DNA of 64,000 bases from Actinoplanes subtropicus (GCF_000721705.1 NZ_JOJL01000050.1:1-64000); one strand, 5' to 3'. Positions 34,239-43,815 are shown, numbered from the stretch's first letter. Translations and numbers: made by a program. Notes: generated from the sequence alone by a model not told the origin.

Positions 34239-35114
34239 TCAGTCCTCGAGCCGCACGCTCGGGAAGGACGCCGACCAGGTGGCCGAATCCCAGATCTCCC
34301 GGAGCAGCGGCGGCGCGGCCCGCAGCCGGGTGGGGCCGTGCCGGCCGGCGATGGCCTCGCAGGCCGTGCCGATGCTGCGCGCGCCGCTGACGTCGACGAA
34401 GCTCACCCCGCTCACGTCGAGCACCGGGGTGGGCCGGCTCCACGCCGTCTTGACCAGCAGCCGATAGACCTGGTCCGCGGCGGACCAGTCGACCTCGCCG
34501 GACAGCCGCAGCGTGCCGTCCCGGCCGGCGTGCATCCGCAGGGCGCCGTGGTGACGTGACCGCCGGGTGTGCACCATCTCGGCGAGGGCCAGGTTGCCGG
34601 GCGTCCACTCGCGGACGTCGTACGCGCAGACGGCGGTGATCGGAAGCTGCTTGGCCAGCAGGTCGAAGCGCAGCTCGCAGCCCGGCCACGCCGCCAGCGC
34701 GTCCGGCTGGTCGAGCAGGAACCCGGTCTCGACGTACACCCGCAGGCCGGTGAGCCCCTCGTCCAGGGCCGCTCGGGTGGCCGTGGCGACGACGTCCACG
34801 AGCCGGGCCGCGTCGCCGTCGTCGCCGGCCAGGCACGTCTCCCCGGCCGAGCCGACCAGCAGCATCCCACTGGCCATCAGATCACTCACCGGCAGGCCGG
34901 CGGCTCGCAGCCCCTTCTCGATCGTGGCGCCCGGCGCCCCGGGCTCGCGGTACACGTGCACCCGCTCGCACCGGGCCAGCCCGGCGACGACGTAGTCGAG
35001 CAGGCTCTGCCGGGCCTCGGCGGGCCGGTCGTAGACGAAACACAGGTGGTCATGGACGGTCAGATCGGAAACGGCGCGGACTGCCAGCACGATAGTCACT
35101 TCCCCAAGCATCAT
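34239..35114 (-). CDS. MEDS-domain protein with C-terminal STAS domain
   Basis: About 291 residues if ATG at 35114 is used; ATG at 35111 or GTG near 35088 are alternatives. The N-terminal MEDS domain begins VHDHLCFVYDRPAEARQSLLDYVVAGLARCERVHVY. The C-terminal 90 residues form a STAS (anti-anti-sigma) domain: LRLSGEVDWSAADQVYRLLVKT followed by PTPVLDVSGVSFVDVSGARSIG, whose Ser in VDVSG is the usual phosphorylation site. The next gene encodes the MEDS-HATPase partner. MEDS domains are thought to sense hydrocarbon-derived signals. Confidence 0.9.
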   Translation of the reverse strand: MMLGEVTIVLAVRAVSDLTVHDHLCFVYDRPAEARQSLLDYVVAGLARCERVHVYREPGAPGATIEKGLRAAGLPVSDLMASGMLLVGSAGETCLAGDDGDAARLVDVVATATRAALDEGLTGLRVYVETGFLLDQPDALAAWPGCELRFDLLAKQLPITAVCAYDVREWTPGNLALAEMVHTRRSRHHGALRMHAGRDGTLRLSGEVDWSAADQVYRLLVKTAWSRPTPVLDVSGVSFVDVSGARSIGTACEAIAGRHGPTRLRAAPPLLREIWDSATWSASFPSVRLED

Positions 35115-35192
35115 GCTCGGTCCGATTCCAGCCGGTTCGCGGCTCCGCGAAATACTATGGCCCGACCGGTGACCCGGAGAACGGCGAACGGC

Positions 35193-35273
35193 AAAACCCC
35201 CCAATCGGGTACGACAACGCCCGGCCTCGCGAACCGCGGGACCGGGCGTTGCTCGTACCGCCGAAAGGGTTTT
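35193..35273 (-). terminator. Long composite terminator behind panB
   Basis: CAACGCCCGG and CCGGGCGTTG form the inner stem; around it GTACGA/TCGTAC and then AAAACCC/GGGTTTT continue the pairing. Read on the minus strand it ends in GGGTTTTG. The hairpin starts immediately after the panB stop. Confidence 0.85.
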
Positions 35274-36104
35274 CTAGAAGGTGTGCTCCGCGGCCGGGAA
35301 CTCGCCGCCGCGCACCTCGGCCGCGAACTGCTGGGTCGCGTGGGCGAGGGCGCCGGCCAGGTCCGCATACTGCTTCACGAAGCGCGGCATGTGGCCCGTG
35401 CGCAAACCGGCCATGTCCTGCCAGACCAGCACCTGGGCGTCCGTGTCCGGACCGGCGCCGATGCCCACGGTCGGGATCGACAGCTCCTTGGTCACCGTCT
35501 TCGCCACCTCGCCGGGGACCATCTCGAGGACCACGGCGAACGCGCCCGCCTCGGCGACCGCGTGGGCGTCGGCCAGCACCTGGGCGCCCTCGTTCTCGCG
35601 GCCCTGGACGCGGTAGCCGCCGATCGTGTGCTCGCTCTGCGGGGTGAAGCCGACATGCGCCATCACCGGGATGCCGGCGCCGGTCAGCGCCTCGATCTGG
35701 GCGGCGACGCGGCGGCCGCCCTCGAGCTTGACCGCGTGCGCGCCGCCCTCCTTCATGAACCGGACGGCGGTCCGCAGGGCCTGGGTCGGGCCCTCCTCGT
35801 AGCTGCCGAACGGCATGTCGGCGACGATCAGCGCGGTCTTGGTGGCCCGCACGACCGCGCGGACCAGCGGCAGCAACTCGTCGACGGTGACCGGCAGGGT
35901 GGTCTCGTAGCCGAACACGTTGTTGGCCGCCGAGTCGCCCACCAGCAGGACCGGCACGCCGTTCTGGTCGAAGATCGACGCGGTGTACTGGTCATAGGAG
36001 GTCAGCATCGGCCAACGGTCGCCGCGGGACTTGGCGGCGATCAGGTCGCGGGTGCGTACCCGTCGGGTCGGCGGGCCGCCGTACAGGGTGGGAATGTCCG
36101 ACAT
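35274..36104 (-). CDS. panB: 3-methyl-2-oxobutanoate hydroxymethyltransferase
   Basis: 276 residues. First committed step of pantothenate synthesis: transfer of a hydroxymethyl group from methylene-tetrahydrofolate to 2-ketoisovalerate giving ketopantoate. Diagnostic segments are [21 protein letters not shown] (metal-binding Asp), [34 protein letters not shown] and [22 protein letters not shown]. Full length. It has its own terminator and is followed upstream on the same strand by nadE (95 bases), which may be read on the same transcript. Confidence 0.97.
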   Translation of the reverse strand: MSDIPTLYGGPPTRRVRTRDLIAAKSRGDRWPMLTSYDQYTASIFDQNGVPVLLVGDSAANNVFGYETTLPVTVDELLPLVRAVVRATKTALIVADMPFGSYEEGPTQALRTAVRFMKEGGAHAVKLEGGRRVAAQIEALTGAGIPVMAHVGFTPQSEHTIGGYRVQGRENEGAQVLADAHAVAEAGAFAVVLEMVPGEVAKTVTKELSIPTVGIGAGPDTDAQVLVWQDMAGLRTGHMPRFVKQYADLAGALAHATQQFAAEVRGGEFPAAEHTF

Positions 36105-36199
36105 GATCTCTCCTTCCCTCGAGGCCGCGGTGTGCGGTCCCCGGGTCCGGCAATGGTCCCACCCGGGATGGCCACTCGGTCAGGGGTCAGTGGACGTTC

Positions 36200-37981
36200 T
36201 CACAAACCTTCCCGAAACCTGTTCGTAATGGGAAGGCGGCGGTCGCGGCCGAACGCCTTGCCGGAGATCTTGGGACCGGGCGCCGACTGCCGCCGCTTGT
36301 ACTCGGCCAGGTCGACCATCCGCAGCACCCGGTCCACCAGGGCCGGGTCGTTCCCCTCGGCGATCAGCTCGGCGCGCCCGAGATCGTGGTCCACGTAGCC
36401 CTTGATGATCGGGTCGAGCAGGTCGTACTCGGGCAGCGAGTCGGAGTCCTTCTGGTCGGGTCGCAGCTCGGCGCTCGGCGGCTTGCTGATCGAGTTTTCC
36501 GGGATCGGCGGCTCTCCTTGAGTGTTCCGCCAGCGGGCCAGGCGGTAGACCATCGTCTTCGGCACGTCCTTGAGCGGGTTGAAGCCGCCGACCGAGTCGC
36601 CGTAGAGCGTGGAGTAGCCGACCGCGAGTTCACTCTTGTTACCGGTGGTGAGGACGAGGTGGCCCTCCTGGTTCGACAACGCCATCAGGATCACGCCGCG
36701 GACGCGGGCCTGCAGGTTCTCCACCGCCAGGCCGGAGAGCGACATGTTCGCCAGGAACGCGTCGACCATCGGCTGGATCGCCTCGACCCGGTAGTCGATG
36801 CCGGTCCGTTTGGCCAGCTCGGCAGCGTCGTCCCGGGAGCCCGAGGAGGAGTAGCTGCTCGGCATCGAGACGGCGAACACCCGATCGGGGCCGAGGGCGT
36901 CCACGGCGATCGCCGCCACCACCGCCGAGTCGATGCCCCCAGAAAGCCCGAAAATTACCGATCTGAACCCATTTTTGTTGACATAGTCCTTGAGGCCGAG
37001 GACCAGCGCCGACCACACCTCGGCCTCGTCGACGATCCGCTCCGCGATCCCGCCGTCCCTTTTGTCCCGATGAGCCGGGCGCGGCTCCGACTCCAGAACG
37101 ACCGTTTCGACCGACATATCGTCATCGATCCACTGCTCCACGATCGGCAGCGGCTCCGCGTCCGTTTTCTCCGCCCTGTTCGGCACGGCGGAAGCGGCCG
37201 GCAACGACAGATCGTGAATCAGCAGCTCCGACGTGAACTGCCCGGCCCGGGCCAGCAGCTCGCCCCCGGCCGTCACGATCATCGAATCCCCGTCGAAGAC
37301 CAGCTCGTCCTGCGCCCCGACCGCGTTCACATACGCGACCGTCGCCCCCGCCTCGGCCGCCCGCCGCATCACCAGCGGCAGCCGCACGTCGTCCTTGTTC
37401 AGCTCGTACGGCGACGCGTTGATGTTGAGCACCAGGCCCGCCCCGGCCCGCCGCGCTGCGGTGAACGGCCCGCCGGCCTGCCAGATGTCCTCACACACCG
37501 TCAGCGCGATGTCCACGCCCCCGAACCGCACCACGGTCAGCGACCGCCCCGGCTCGAAGTAGCGGTCCTCGTCGAAGACCCCGTAGTTGGGCAGGTGATG
37601 TTTAAAGTATTTTGCCCGGATCTTCCCGCCATGCAGCAGCGCGGAAGCGTCCCGCCGCCCGCGGCCGGGCGCGGCATCCGAACTGGTCGCCGCGGGCCCG
37701 TCCGCGTCGACATATCCCACTACGACCGCCAAATCACCCAGACCGTCGGCAGCAAGATCACCCGCCAGCGCCGACAAAGCAGACAAAGACGAAGAAACGA
37801 ACGAGTCCCGGAACACCAGATCCTCGATCGGATACCCCGTCAGCATCATTTCCGGGAACGCGACGACCTGCGCTCCGGCATCGGCGGCCAACCGGGACCA
37901 GCGGCGAACCTCGGCCGCGTTCCCGGCGATGTCGCCGACCGTAGAGTTCACCTGAGCCAGGGCGATCCGCAGCGTGGGCAT
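36200..37981 (-). CDS. nadE: Glutamine-dependent NAD+ synthetase
   Basis: 593 residues from ATG at 37981 (MPTLRIALAQVNSTVGD); a longer open frame upstream is not plausible. Last step of NAD synthesis. The N-terminal nitrilase-type glutaminase has Glu in VVAFPEMMLTGYP, Lys in KYFKHHLPNYGVFDE and Cys in ALTVCEDIWQ. The C-terminal synthetase has the PP-loop FGLSGGIDSAVVA and TTGNKSELAVGYSTLYGDSVGGFNPLKDV. Domain order and size match the glutamine-dependent actinobacterial enzyme. It is divergent from glnA2. Confidence 0.97.
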   Translation of the reverse strand: MPTLRIALAQVNSTVGDIAGNAAEVRRWSRLAADAGAQVVAFPEMMLTGYPIEDLVFRDSFVSSSLSALSALAGDLAADGLGDLAVVVGYVDADGPAATSSDAAPGRGRRDASALLHGGKIRAKYFKHHLPNYGVFDEDRYFEPGRSLTVVRFGGVDIALTVCEDIWQAGGPFTAARRAGAGLVLNINASPYELNKDDVRLPLVMRRAAEAGATVAYVNAVGAQDELVFDGDSMIVTAGGELLARAGQFTSELLIHDLSLPAASAVPNRAEKTDAEPLPIVEQWIDDDMSVETVVLESEPRPAHRDKRDGGIAERIVDEAEVWSALVLGLKDYVNKNGFRSVIFGLSGGIDSAVVAAIAVDALGPDRVFAVSMPSSYSSSGSRDDAAELAKRTGIDYRVEAIQPMVDAFLANMSLSGLAVENLQARVRGVILMALSNQEGHLVLTTGNKSELAVGYSTLYGDSVGGFNPLKDVPKTMVYRLARWRNTQGEPPIPENSISKPPSAELRPDQKDSDSLPEYDLLDPIIKGYVDHDLGRAELIAEGNDPALVDRVLRMVDLAEYKRRQSAPGPKISGKAFGRDRRLPITNRFREGL

Positions 37982-38102
37982 GCCGCCATTCTTCCCCCAC
38001 GGACCGCACCCGGGGCGCCGGGGCGGCACCCGGCCAGCGTAATCTCGGCGTAACGAAGCCAGGTGACACTGGCTCGTCAGGGCCGGACGACCAGGAGTGA
38101 CC

Positions 38103-39455
38103 GTGGACCGACAGCAGGAGTTCGTGCTTCGCACGCTCGAGGAGCGCGACATCCGTTTTGTCCGGCTCTGGTTCACCGACGTGCTGGGCACCCTGAAGAG
38201 TGTCTCGGTGGCGCCCGCCGAGCTCGAGTCCGCCTTCGAGGAGGGCATCGGCATCGACGGCTCGGCGATCGAGGGCTTCGCCCGGGTCTACGAGTCCGAC
38301 ATGGTCGCCATGCCCGACCCGACCACCTTTCAGGTCTTCCCGTTCGAGGGCGGGGCCAGCGGCGAGAGTGCCCGGATGTTCTGCGACATCCTGCTCCCCG
38401 ACGGCAGCGCCGCCTGGGCCGACCCGCGCCACGTGCTGCGCCGCGCCCTGGCCCGGGCGGCGGAGAAGGGCTTCACCTTCTACACCCACCCCGAGGTCGA
38501 GTTCTTCCTGATCCAGGACGGCCCGCTGGACGGTTCGGTCCCGATCCCGGTCGACACCGGCGGCTACTTCGACCACACCACCCACTCGGTGGCCCGCGAC
38601 TTCCGCCGCCAGGCCGTGCTCGCCCTGGAGCGCATCGGCATCTCGGTCGAGTTCAGCCACCACGAGGTCGCCCCCGGCCAGCAGGAGATCGACCTCCGCT
38701 ACGCCGACGCGCTGACCACGGCCGACAACATCATGACCTTCCGGCACGTCGTCAAGGAGGTGGCGCTCTCCCAGGGCGTCCACGCGACCTTCATGCCGAA
38801 GCCGTACACCGACCAGCCCGGCAGCGGCATGCACACGCACCTGTCGCTGTTCGAGGGCGAGCGCAACGCGTTCTACGACGCCGACGACCCGATGAAGCTG
38901 TCCAAGACGGCCCGCGCGTTCATCGCCGGCCTGCTGGTGCACGCCCGGGAGTACACGGCGGTCACCAACCAGTGGGTCAATTCGTACAAGCGGCTGTTCC
39001 CGCTCCAGTTGCCCAACGCGATCACCGAGTCCCCCGCGTTCGTCAGCTGGGGCCACCTCAACCGCAGCGCCCTGGTCCGCGTCCCGGCGTTCGGCAAACC
39101 CAACTCGGCCCGCGTCGAGGTCCGCTCGATCGACTCGGCGACCAATCCGTATCTCGCCTTCGCCGTCATGCTCGGCGCCGGCCTCAAGGGCATCGAGGAG
39201 GGGTACGACCTGCCCCCCGGCGCCGAGGACGACGTCTGGTCACTCTCCCCCGCCGAGCGCAAGGCGATGGGTTACGAGGCGCTGCCGGAAAACCTCTCCG
39301 AGGCGATCGAGGTGATGAGCAAGTCCGAGCTCGTCGCCGAAGTGCTCGGCGAGCACGTCTTCGACTTCTTCCTGCGGAACAAGAGCGCCGAGTGGGAGCA
39401 GTACCGCCGCGAGGTGACGCCGTACGAGCGTGAGCGCTACCTCGGCGCCCTGTAA
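38103..39455 (+). CDS. glnA2: Glutamine synthetase type I paralogue (GlnA2-like)
   Basis: 450 residues from GTG at 38103, five bases after AGGAG (38093-38097). Conserved core: IDGSAIEGFARVYESDM, HPEVEFFLI, KPYTDQPGSGMHTHLSLFEG, SATNPYLAFAVML. The place of the adenylylation tyrosine reads DDVWSLSPAE with Trp379, so GlnE cannot modify it. This variant, about 450 residues without Tyr, is the GlnA2 group of Actinobacteria; in Streptomyces related paralogues act on polyamines rather than ammonium, so catalytic specificity should not be assumed. No GlnR box with proper spacing was found upstream. Confidence 0.92.
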   Translation: MDRQQEFVLRTLEERDIRFVRLWFTDVLGTLKSVSVAPAELESAFEEGIGIDGSAIEGFARVYESDMVAMPDPTTFQVFPFEGGASGESARMFCDILLPDGSAAWADPRHVLRRALARAAEKGFTFYTHPEVEFFLIQDGPLDGSVPIPVDTGGYFDHTTHSVARDFRRQAVLALERIGISVEFSHHEVAPGQQEIDLRYADALTTADNIMTFRHVVKEVALSQGVHATFMPKPYTDQPGSGMHTHLSLFEGERNAFYDADDPMKLSKTARAFIAGLLVHAREYTAVTNQWVNSYKRLFPLQLPNAITESPAFVSWGHLNRSALVRVPAFGKPNSARVEVRSIDSATNPYLAFAVMLGAGLKGIEEGYDLPPGAEDDVWSLSPAERKAMGYEALPENLSEAIEVMSKSELVAEVLGEHVFDFFLRNKSAEWEQYRREVTPYERERYLGAL

Positions 39456-39483
39456 TCTCTCCTGACCTTGGAAAGGAGAGACC

Positions 39484-39909
39484 GTGCTGCAAGATCTGCT
39501 CGAGGGCGCCGGCCGCAGCATCGTGTTCGGGCTCGTCGGCATCGGCCTGATGGCGCTCGGCTACGTCCTGATCGACTGGCTGACCCCGGGAAAGCTGCGC
39601 GACCTGATCTGGGTCGACCGTAACCCCAACGCGTCGCTGCTGCTCGCGGCCAACCAGCTGGGCATCGCCCTGATCGTGTTCACCGCGATCTTCACCAGCT
39701 ACGACTCGTTCGGCCAGGGCCTCGCCTCCACGGTCCTCTTCGGCCTGGTCGGCATCGCGATCATGGGCCTGGCCTTCCTGGTCCTCGACTGGATGACCCC
39801 CGGCAAGCTCGGCGACGTCATCTGCACGCCCGACCGCCACGGCGGCGCGCTGGTCTCGGCCGCCACCCACTTCGGCGCCGCGCTCATCATCTGCGCCTGC
39901 ATTTCCTAA
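39484..39909 (+). CDS. DUF350 family membrane protein
   Basis: 141 residues from GTG at 39484 with AAAGGAGAG upstream. Four transmembrane helices in two repeated halves, each ending in the same motif: YVLIDWLTPGKLRDLIW and FLVLDWMTPGKLGDVIC. This internal duplication is the DUF350 hallmark. Family members are small inner-membrane proteins, sometimes linked with polyamine and glutathionylspermidine-synthase-like genes. It lies 28 bases behind glnA2 and is probably co-transcribed. Confidence 0.9.
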   Translation: MLQDLLEGAGRSIVFGLVGIGLMALGYVLIDWLTPGKLRDLIWVDRNPNASLLLAANQLGIALIVFTAIFTSYDSFGQGLASTVLFGLVGIAIMGLAFLVLDWMTPGKLGDVICTPDRHGGALVSAATHFGAALIICACIS

Positions 39910-40040
39910 AACCTCATACCGTACGAGGAGGACCGGTCCCGCGGTGTGCCGGCCCGGCTGCTGCCGTCCCGGCCTCCCTGCCGCCGCTTCCGGGCTGGGC
40001 TGCCGCGAGATCTCGCGGTGTCCCCCGGTCGGCGCCAGTT

Positions 40041-41462
40041 CTATTGCTCGCGCTCGAACTCGACCCGCCGGGCCGCCGGGTCGGCCACCGTGAGCCGGGC
40101 CCGGATCCGCTCGCCCAGCGGCAGGTCACCCAGGCAGCGGGCCCGCACCGCCGGGTCGTCGAGGGCCACCGTCCCGCCCGGCGGACGGTTCCCGCGCGGC
40201 TCGTCCCGGTCCACCACACCCACGTCGAAGCTCTCCCCGACTCGCCCGGTGAGCAGCACCGCCTCGGCCAGGTCGATCGCGCCGCGGCCCGCCGCCCCGG
40301 CCAGCCGGTCGCTGTCGCCCATCGCCTTCGGCAGCCTCGGCAACGCCTCCCGCGCCCAGGCGGGCACCTCCTCGCCGGCCGCCAACGCCAGGCACACCTC
40401 GGTCGCGTACCGGTCGGCGAGCCGCCGCAGCGGGGCCGTGACGTGCGCATACGCCGCGCCGACCCCGCCGTGCCCGGTCTCCGCCGGTAGCGTCCCGTCG
40501 AATGGCGTGTACGCCGCCCCGCGCAGCAACTCGGCCGCCTGGTCGAGAAACGCCGCCCCGCGCGGTGTGCCCGGTTCGACCCCGGCCACCACCGCACCGA
40601 CCGACGCCCCGGCCGGCCAGTCGACGCCCAGCGACCCGGCCGCCGCCCGCAGCTTCGCCACCGCCTCGGGTCGGGCCGCCGGCATGGTCCGCAGCAGCCC
40701 AATCCCGCCGCGCAGCATCAGGGTCGCCGCGGCCACCCCGGTGAGCAGCGAGATCTGCGCGTTGTGCTCCTCGACCGCCAGCGGCGCCCGCAGCACCAGC
40801 CGCCAGCCGTCGCCGTCCCGCTCGACCTCCTGCTCGGGCAGCGGCAGGTTGACCGCGCCCCGGGCGGCGGCCCGCTCGGCGAGCAGCCCGCCCAGCTCGG
40901 GCAGCAGCGCGATCGGCTCGGCGGCCGTGCCCGCGTCGACCTGTCCCTGCACGGTCACGTAGTCGAGCTTGGCACGGCTGCGCACCAGCGCCCGCTCGAC
41001 CGCGATGCCGACCGTCTCGCCGGACGGGTCGACGTCGATGGTCCAGACCACCGCCGGCCGGTCGCCGTCCGGCAGCAGGCTGGCCGCCCCCTCGCCGAGC
41101 ACCTCGGGATGCAGCGGGATCCGCCCGTCGGGCAGGTAGACGGTCTGCCCCCGCACCCAGGTCTCGGCCTCCAGCGGCCCGCCCGGCCGGACGAACGAGG
41201 CGACGTCGGCGATCGCGTACCGCACCCGGTAGCCGCCGCCGTCCCGCCGGCTCAGGTGCATGGCCTGGTCGAGGTCGCGCGACGTGGCCGGGTCGATCGT
41301 CACGAACGGCACCCCGGTCAGGTCGGCGGCGGGCCGCGCCGGCCGGGCCGCGGCATCCTTGGCCTCGTCGAGCGCCGCCGGCGGAAACTCGCCCGGCAGC
41401 CGCAACTCCCTGCGCAGCACCGAGAAGTCGATCTGCGGCGCCCACACCCTCTTGATCGGCAC
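40041..41462 (-). CDS. RNB-domain (RNase II/R type) exoribonuclease
   Basis: 473 residues from GTG at 41462. The catalytic core is present: VTIDPATSRDLDQAMHLSRR with the metal-binding Asp cluster, IADVASFVRPGGPLEAETWVRGQTVYLPDGRIPLHPEVLGEGAASLLP, and YAHVTAPLRRLADRYATEV near the end. Unlike RNase R it lacks cold-shock domains and has only a very short C-terminal S1-like part, as in other actinobacterial stand-alone RNB proteins. Processive 3'-5' RNA degradation is inferred from the family. Confidence 0.9.
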   Translation of the reverse strand: MPIKRVWAPQIDFSVLRRELRLPGEFPPAALDEAKDAAARPARPAADLTGVPFVTIDPATSRDLDQAMHLSRRDGGGYRVRYAIADVASFVRPGGPLEAETWVRGQTVYLPDGRIPLHPEVLGEGAASLLPDGDRPAVVWTIDVDPSGETVGIAVERALVRSRAKLDYVTVQGQVDAGTAAEPIALLPELGGLLAERAAARGAVNLPLPEQEVERDGDGWRLVLRAPLAVEEHNAQISLLTGVAAATLMLRGGIGLLRTMPAARPEAVAKLRAAAGSLGVDWPAGASVGAVVAGVEPGTPRGAAFLDQAAELLRGAAYTPFDGTLPAETGHGGVGAAYAHVTAPLRRLADRYATEVCLALAAGEEVPAWAREALPRLPKAMGDSDRLAGAAGRGAIDLAEAVLLTGRVGESFDVGVVDRDEPRGNRPPGGTVALDDPAVRARCLGDLPLGERIRARLTVADPAARRVEFEREQ

Positions 41463-41486
41463 CGCTCATTACTACCAGCCGAAACG

Positions 41487-41517
41487 CCGGTGGCCACGCA
41501 CGAGGCGCGGCCACCGG
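41487..41517 (-). terminator. Hairpin behind the histone-like gene
   Basis: CCGGTGGCC and GGCCACCGG form a perfect 9-bp stem with a 13-base loop, 16 bases after the histone-like gene's stop on the minus strand, followed by a short GTTTC. Confidence 0.7.
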
Positions 41518-41532
41518 AGGAAAACCATCGGA

Positions 41533-43815
41533 TCACGAACGCTTGGCGGCAACCTTCCGTCCGGCGGCCGTACGCCCGCCCGAGGCACCAGGCGCATTGC
41601 CCGCCGCCGCCGTCCGGACCGCCGCGCCGGTCGCCGCCTTGGCCACCTTGGCCACGTTGGTCCGCGACGTCTTGGCGGTCGGCGTAGCCCGGGCCACGTT
41701 GGTCGCCTTCGCGCCGGCGGTGGTCTTGGCGGCCCGCCCCCGCGTGGTCGCCGACTCGTTGGTGGCCGACCGCTTGGCCGCCTTGACCGGCACCCGCTTG
41801 TTGGCCGCCTTGGCCGCCATCGCCCCCGCCCCGGCCGCCTTGGCCGCGGTCCTGGTCCCGGCCGCCTTGGTAGCAGTCGCTTTGGTGCCGGTCGCCTTGG
41901 CCCCGGTCGCCCTGGTCCCGGTGGCCTTAGCCCCCATCGCCTTGGTCGCCGTCGCCTTGGTCGCGGTCGCCTTGCTAGCCGTCGCCTTGGCCGCGGTCAT
42001 CTTGGTGGCCGGAGCCTTCTTGGCCGGCGTCCGGGTAGCCACCTTCTTGGCCGGCATCGCCTTGGTAGCCGCGGTCTTCGTGGCCGCGGTCCGAGCCAGC
42101 GCCTTTTTGACTGCCGTCTTCGTCGCCGCCGCCTTCTTCACGGCGGTCGCCTTAGCGGCCGTCCCCTTCGCCGCGGTCGCCTTCGTCGCCGTCTTCTTGG
42201 CCGCCGCCTTCTTGGCCACCGCCTTCATAGGCGCCGCCTTGGCCGCCGCCGTCTTCGTGGCCGCCCGCGCCATCGCCGCGGCAGCCGTGCTCGCCTTGGC
42301 CGCCCGGGCAGCGGTGGCCGCCTTGGCCGCCGTCGCCTTGGCCGCCGTCGCCTTGGCCGCCGTCGGACGAGCCGCCGTCTTCTTGGCCGCCGTAGCTTTC
42401 GTCGCCGTCGTGCGAGCCGCCATCTTGGTGGCGGGCGCCTTCTTGGTCGCGCTCTTGCCAGCCGGCGCGGTCTTCGCCACCGCCGCCTTCTTGGCCGCAG
42501 CCGCGATCTTGGCCGCCGACTTCGCCACCGCTGTCTTGGCCGCCGCGGTCTTGGCCGCCGCGGTCTTGGCCGCCGCGGTCTTGGCCGCCGCCGTCTTAGC
42601 CGCCGTGGCGGTCTTGGCCGCGGCCGCGGTCTTGGCCGCCGCCGTCCGGGTGGCCGTGGCTGCCTTGGCCGCCGTCTTCTTCGCCACCGCCGTCTTCTTC
42701 GCCACCGCCGTCTTCTTCGCCGCCGTGGCCGGCCGGGTCGCCTTGGCCGCCCCCGCCGCCCTGCTCGCCGTGGCCTTCGCCCGCGACGCCGGCTTGCCCG
42801 CCGGCCGGGTGGCCTTCGCCGGCTTCCTCGTCTCGGGATCCGGCGTGATCGTCGGCATCCCGCTGATCGACCCGAGCACCGCCGGCATGTCCGCGGCCCG
42901 GCTGCGCCGCGTCGCCACGTCCACCGCCCGGATGCCGGACTCGGTCGGCTCCGCCATCGCCGGCGCCATCGGCATCGATTCGTCCATGTCCGCCGCCGGT
43001 GTCGATTCCGGGGGAATCGTCGCCGACATCACCCCCGGCATCGGGCTGACCGCCGCCGAGGTCCGCCGCGGCGTGACCGGCCGCCGGTTGCCGGCCGCCT
43101 TCGCGACGCCCCGCTTCGCGGCCTTCGCCAGCGTCTTCGTGGTCGCCGCCGTGCCCACGGTGGCCGCCTTGCCCGCGACCGGCTTCCTCGCGACCGGCTT
43201 CTTCGAAACGGGCTTCGGGGCGGTGACCTTGGCCGGCCGCACCGACTTGGCCGCGGACTTGGCCACCGGCTTCGCCACGGTCTTCGCGGCTTTCACGCCG
43301 ATCGTTTTCACGGCCGTCGCTTTGGTCACGGCAGCCTTCTTGACCGGCGCGGTCCGCTGCTTGGCAACGGTCACCGTCTTGGCGGCAGTCTTCGCCGCGA
43401 CCCTCGAAGCAGCCGCCGCCTTCGAAGCCGACGCCGACTTAGCGGCCCCGGCCTTCGCAGCCGCGGCCTTCGACACGGATCCCGCCTTCGACGCAGCGGC
43501 CCCCGTCTTCGACACGGCCCCCGCCTTCGACACGGATCCCGCCTTCGACGCAGCGGCCCCTGCCGTCGACGCGGCCCCTGCCTTCGACGCGGATCCGGCC
43601 TTCGCAGCGGCTCCGGCCTTCCGCGCCGCCGAAGACGTGGCGCCACCCCGATCGGGCGTGCTCGGCTTGGGCACCGCCGGACGCGTCGTCGTGGTCGTGC
43701 GTACCGTGGCAGCCCCGGTCTTCCGGGCGGCCGCGGCCGCCACCTTCCTCACCGCCGGCTTCGACTTCCCGGCGCCCGTTGTTGCTCTGGTCGGAGCCTT
43801 TTTGGCAGCGGCCAT
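41533..43815 (-). CDS. Very long Lys/Ala/Thr-rich histone H1-like DNA-binding protein
   Basis: 760 residues from ATG at 43815, twelve bases after AAGGAGG. It is built almost entirely of short repeats such as KTAAAKT, ATKATAAK and KAGSVSKAG, giving a strongly basic, low-complexity protein like eukaryotic H1 tails and the C-terminal arms of actinobacterial HupS/HupB, but without any HU domain at the start. Two basic arms (residues about 1-290 and 380-760) flank a less basic, Met/Pro/Asp-containing middle segment (SPMPGVMSATIPPESTPAADMDESMP). DNA or RNA compaction is the likely role. The opposite strand is open for 789 codons, an effect of composition. Confidence 0.85.
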   Translation of the reverse strand: MAAAKKAPTRATTGAGKSKPAVRKVAAAAARKTGAATVRTTTTTRPAVPKPSTPDRGGATSSAARKAGAAAKAGSASKAGAASTAGAAASKAGSVSKAGAVSKTGAAASKAGSVSKAAAAKAGAAKSASASKAAAASRVAAKTAAKTVTVAKQRTAPVKKAAVTKATAVKTIGVKAAKTVAKPVAKSAAKSVRPAKVTAPKPVSKKPVARKPVAGKAATVGTAATTKTLAKAAKRGVAKAAGNRRPVTPRRTSAAVSPMPGVMSATIPPESTPAADMDESMPMAPAMAEPTESGIRAVDVATRRSRAADMPAVLGSISGMPTITPDPETRKPAKATRPAGKPASRAKATASRAAGAAKATRPATAAKKTAVAKKTAVAKKTAAKAATATRTAAAKTAAAAKTATAAKTAAAKTAAAKTAAAKTAAAKTAVAKSAAKIAAAAKKAAVAKTAPAGKSATKKAPATKMAARTTATKATAAKKTAARPTAAKATAAKATAAKAATAARAAKASTAAAAMARAATKTAAAKAAPMKAVAKKAAAKKTATKATAAKGTAAKATAVKKAAATKTAVKKALARTAATKTAATKAMPAKKVATRTPAKKAPATKMTAAKATASKATATKATATKAMGAKATGTRATGAKATGTKATATKAAGTRTAAKAAGAGAMAAKAANKRVPVKAAKRSATNESATTRGRAAKTTAGAKATNVARATPTAKTSRTNVAKVAKAATGAAVRTAAAGNAPGASGGRTAAGRKVAAKRS

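Noticed and set aside
38045..38085. Possible GlnR box upstream of glnA2 (GTAAC and GTGAC nearby)
   Set aside because: Spacing is eight bases and no GAAAC-type half-sites follow, unlike the exact site before glnA.
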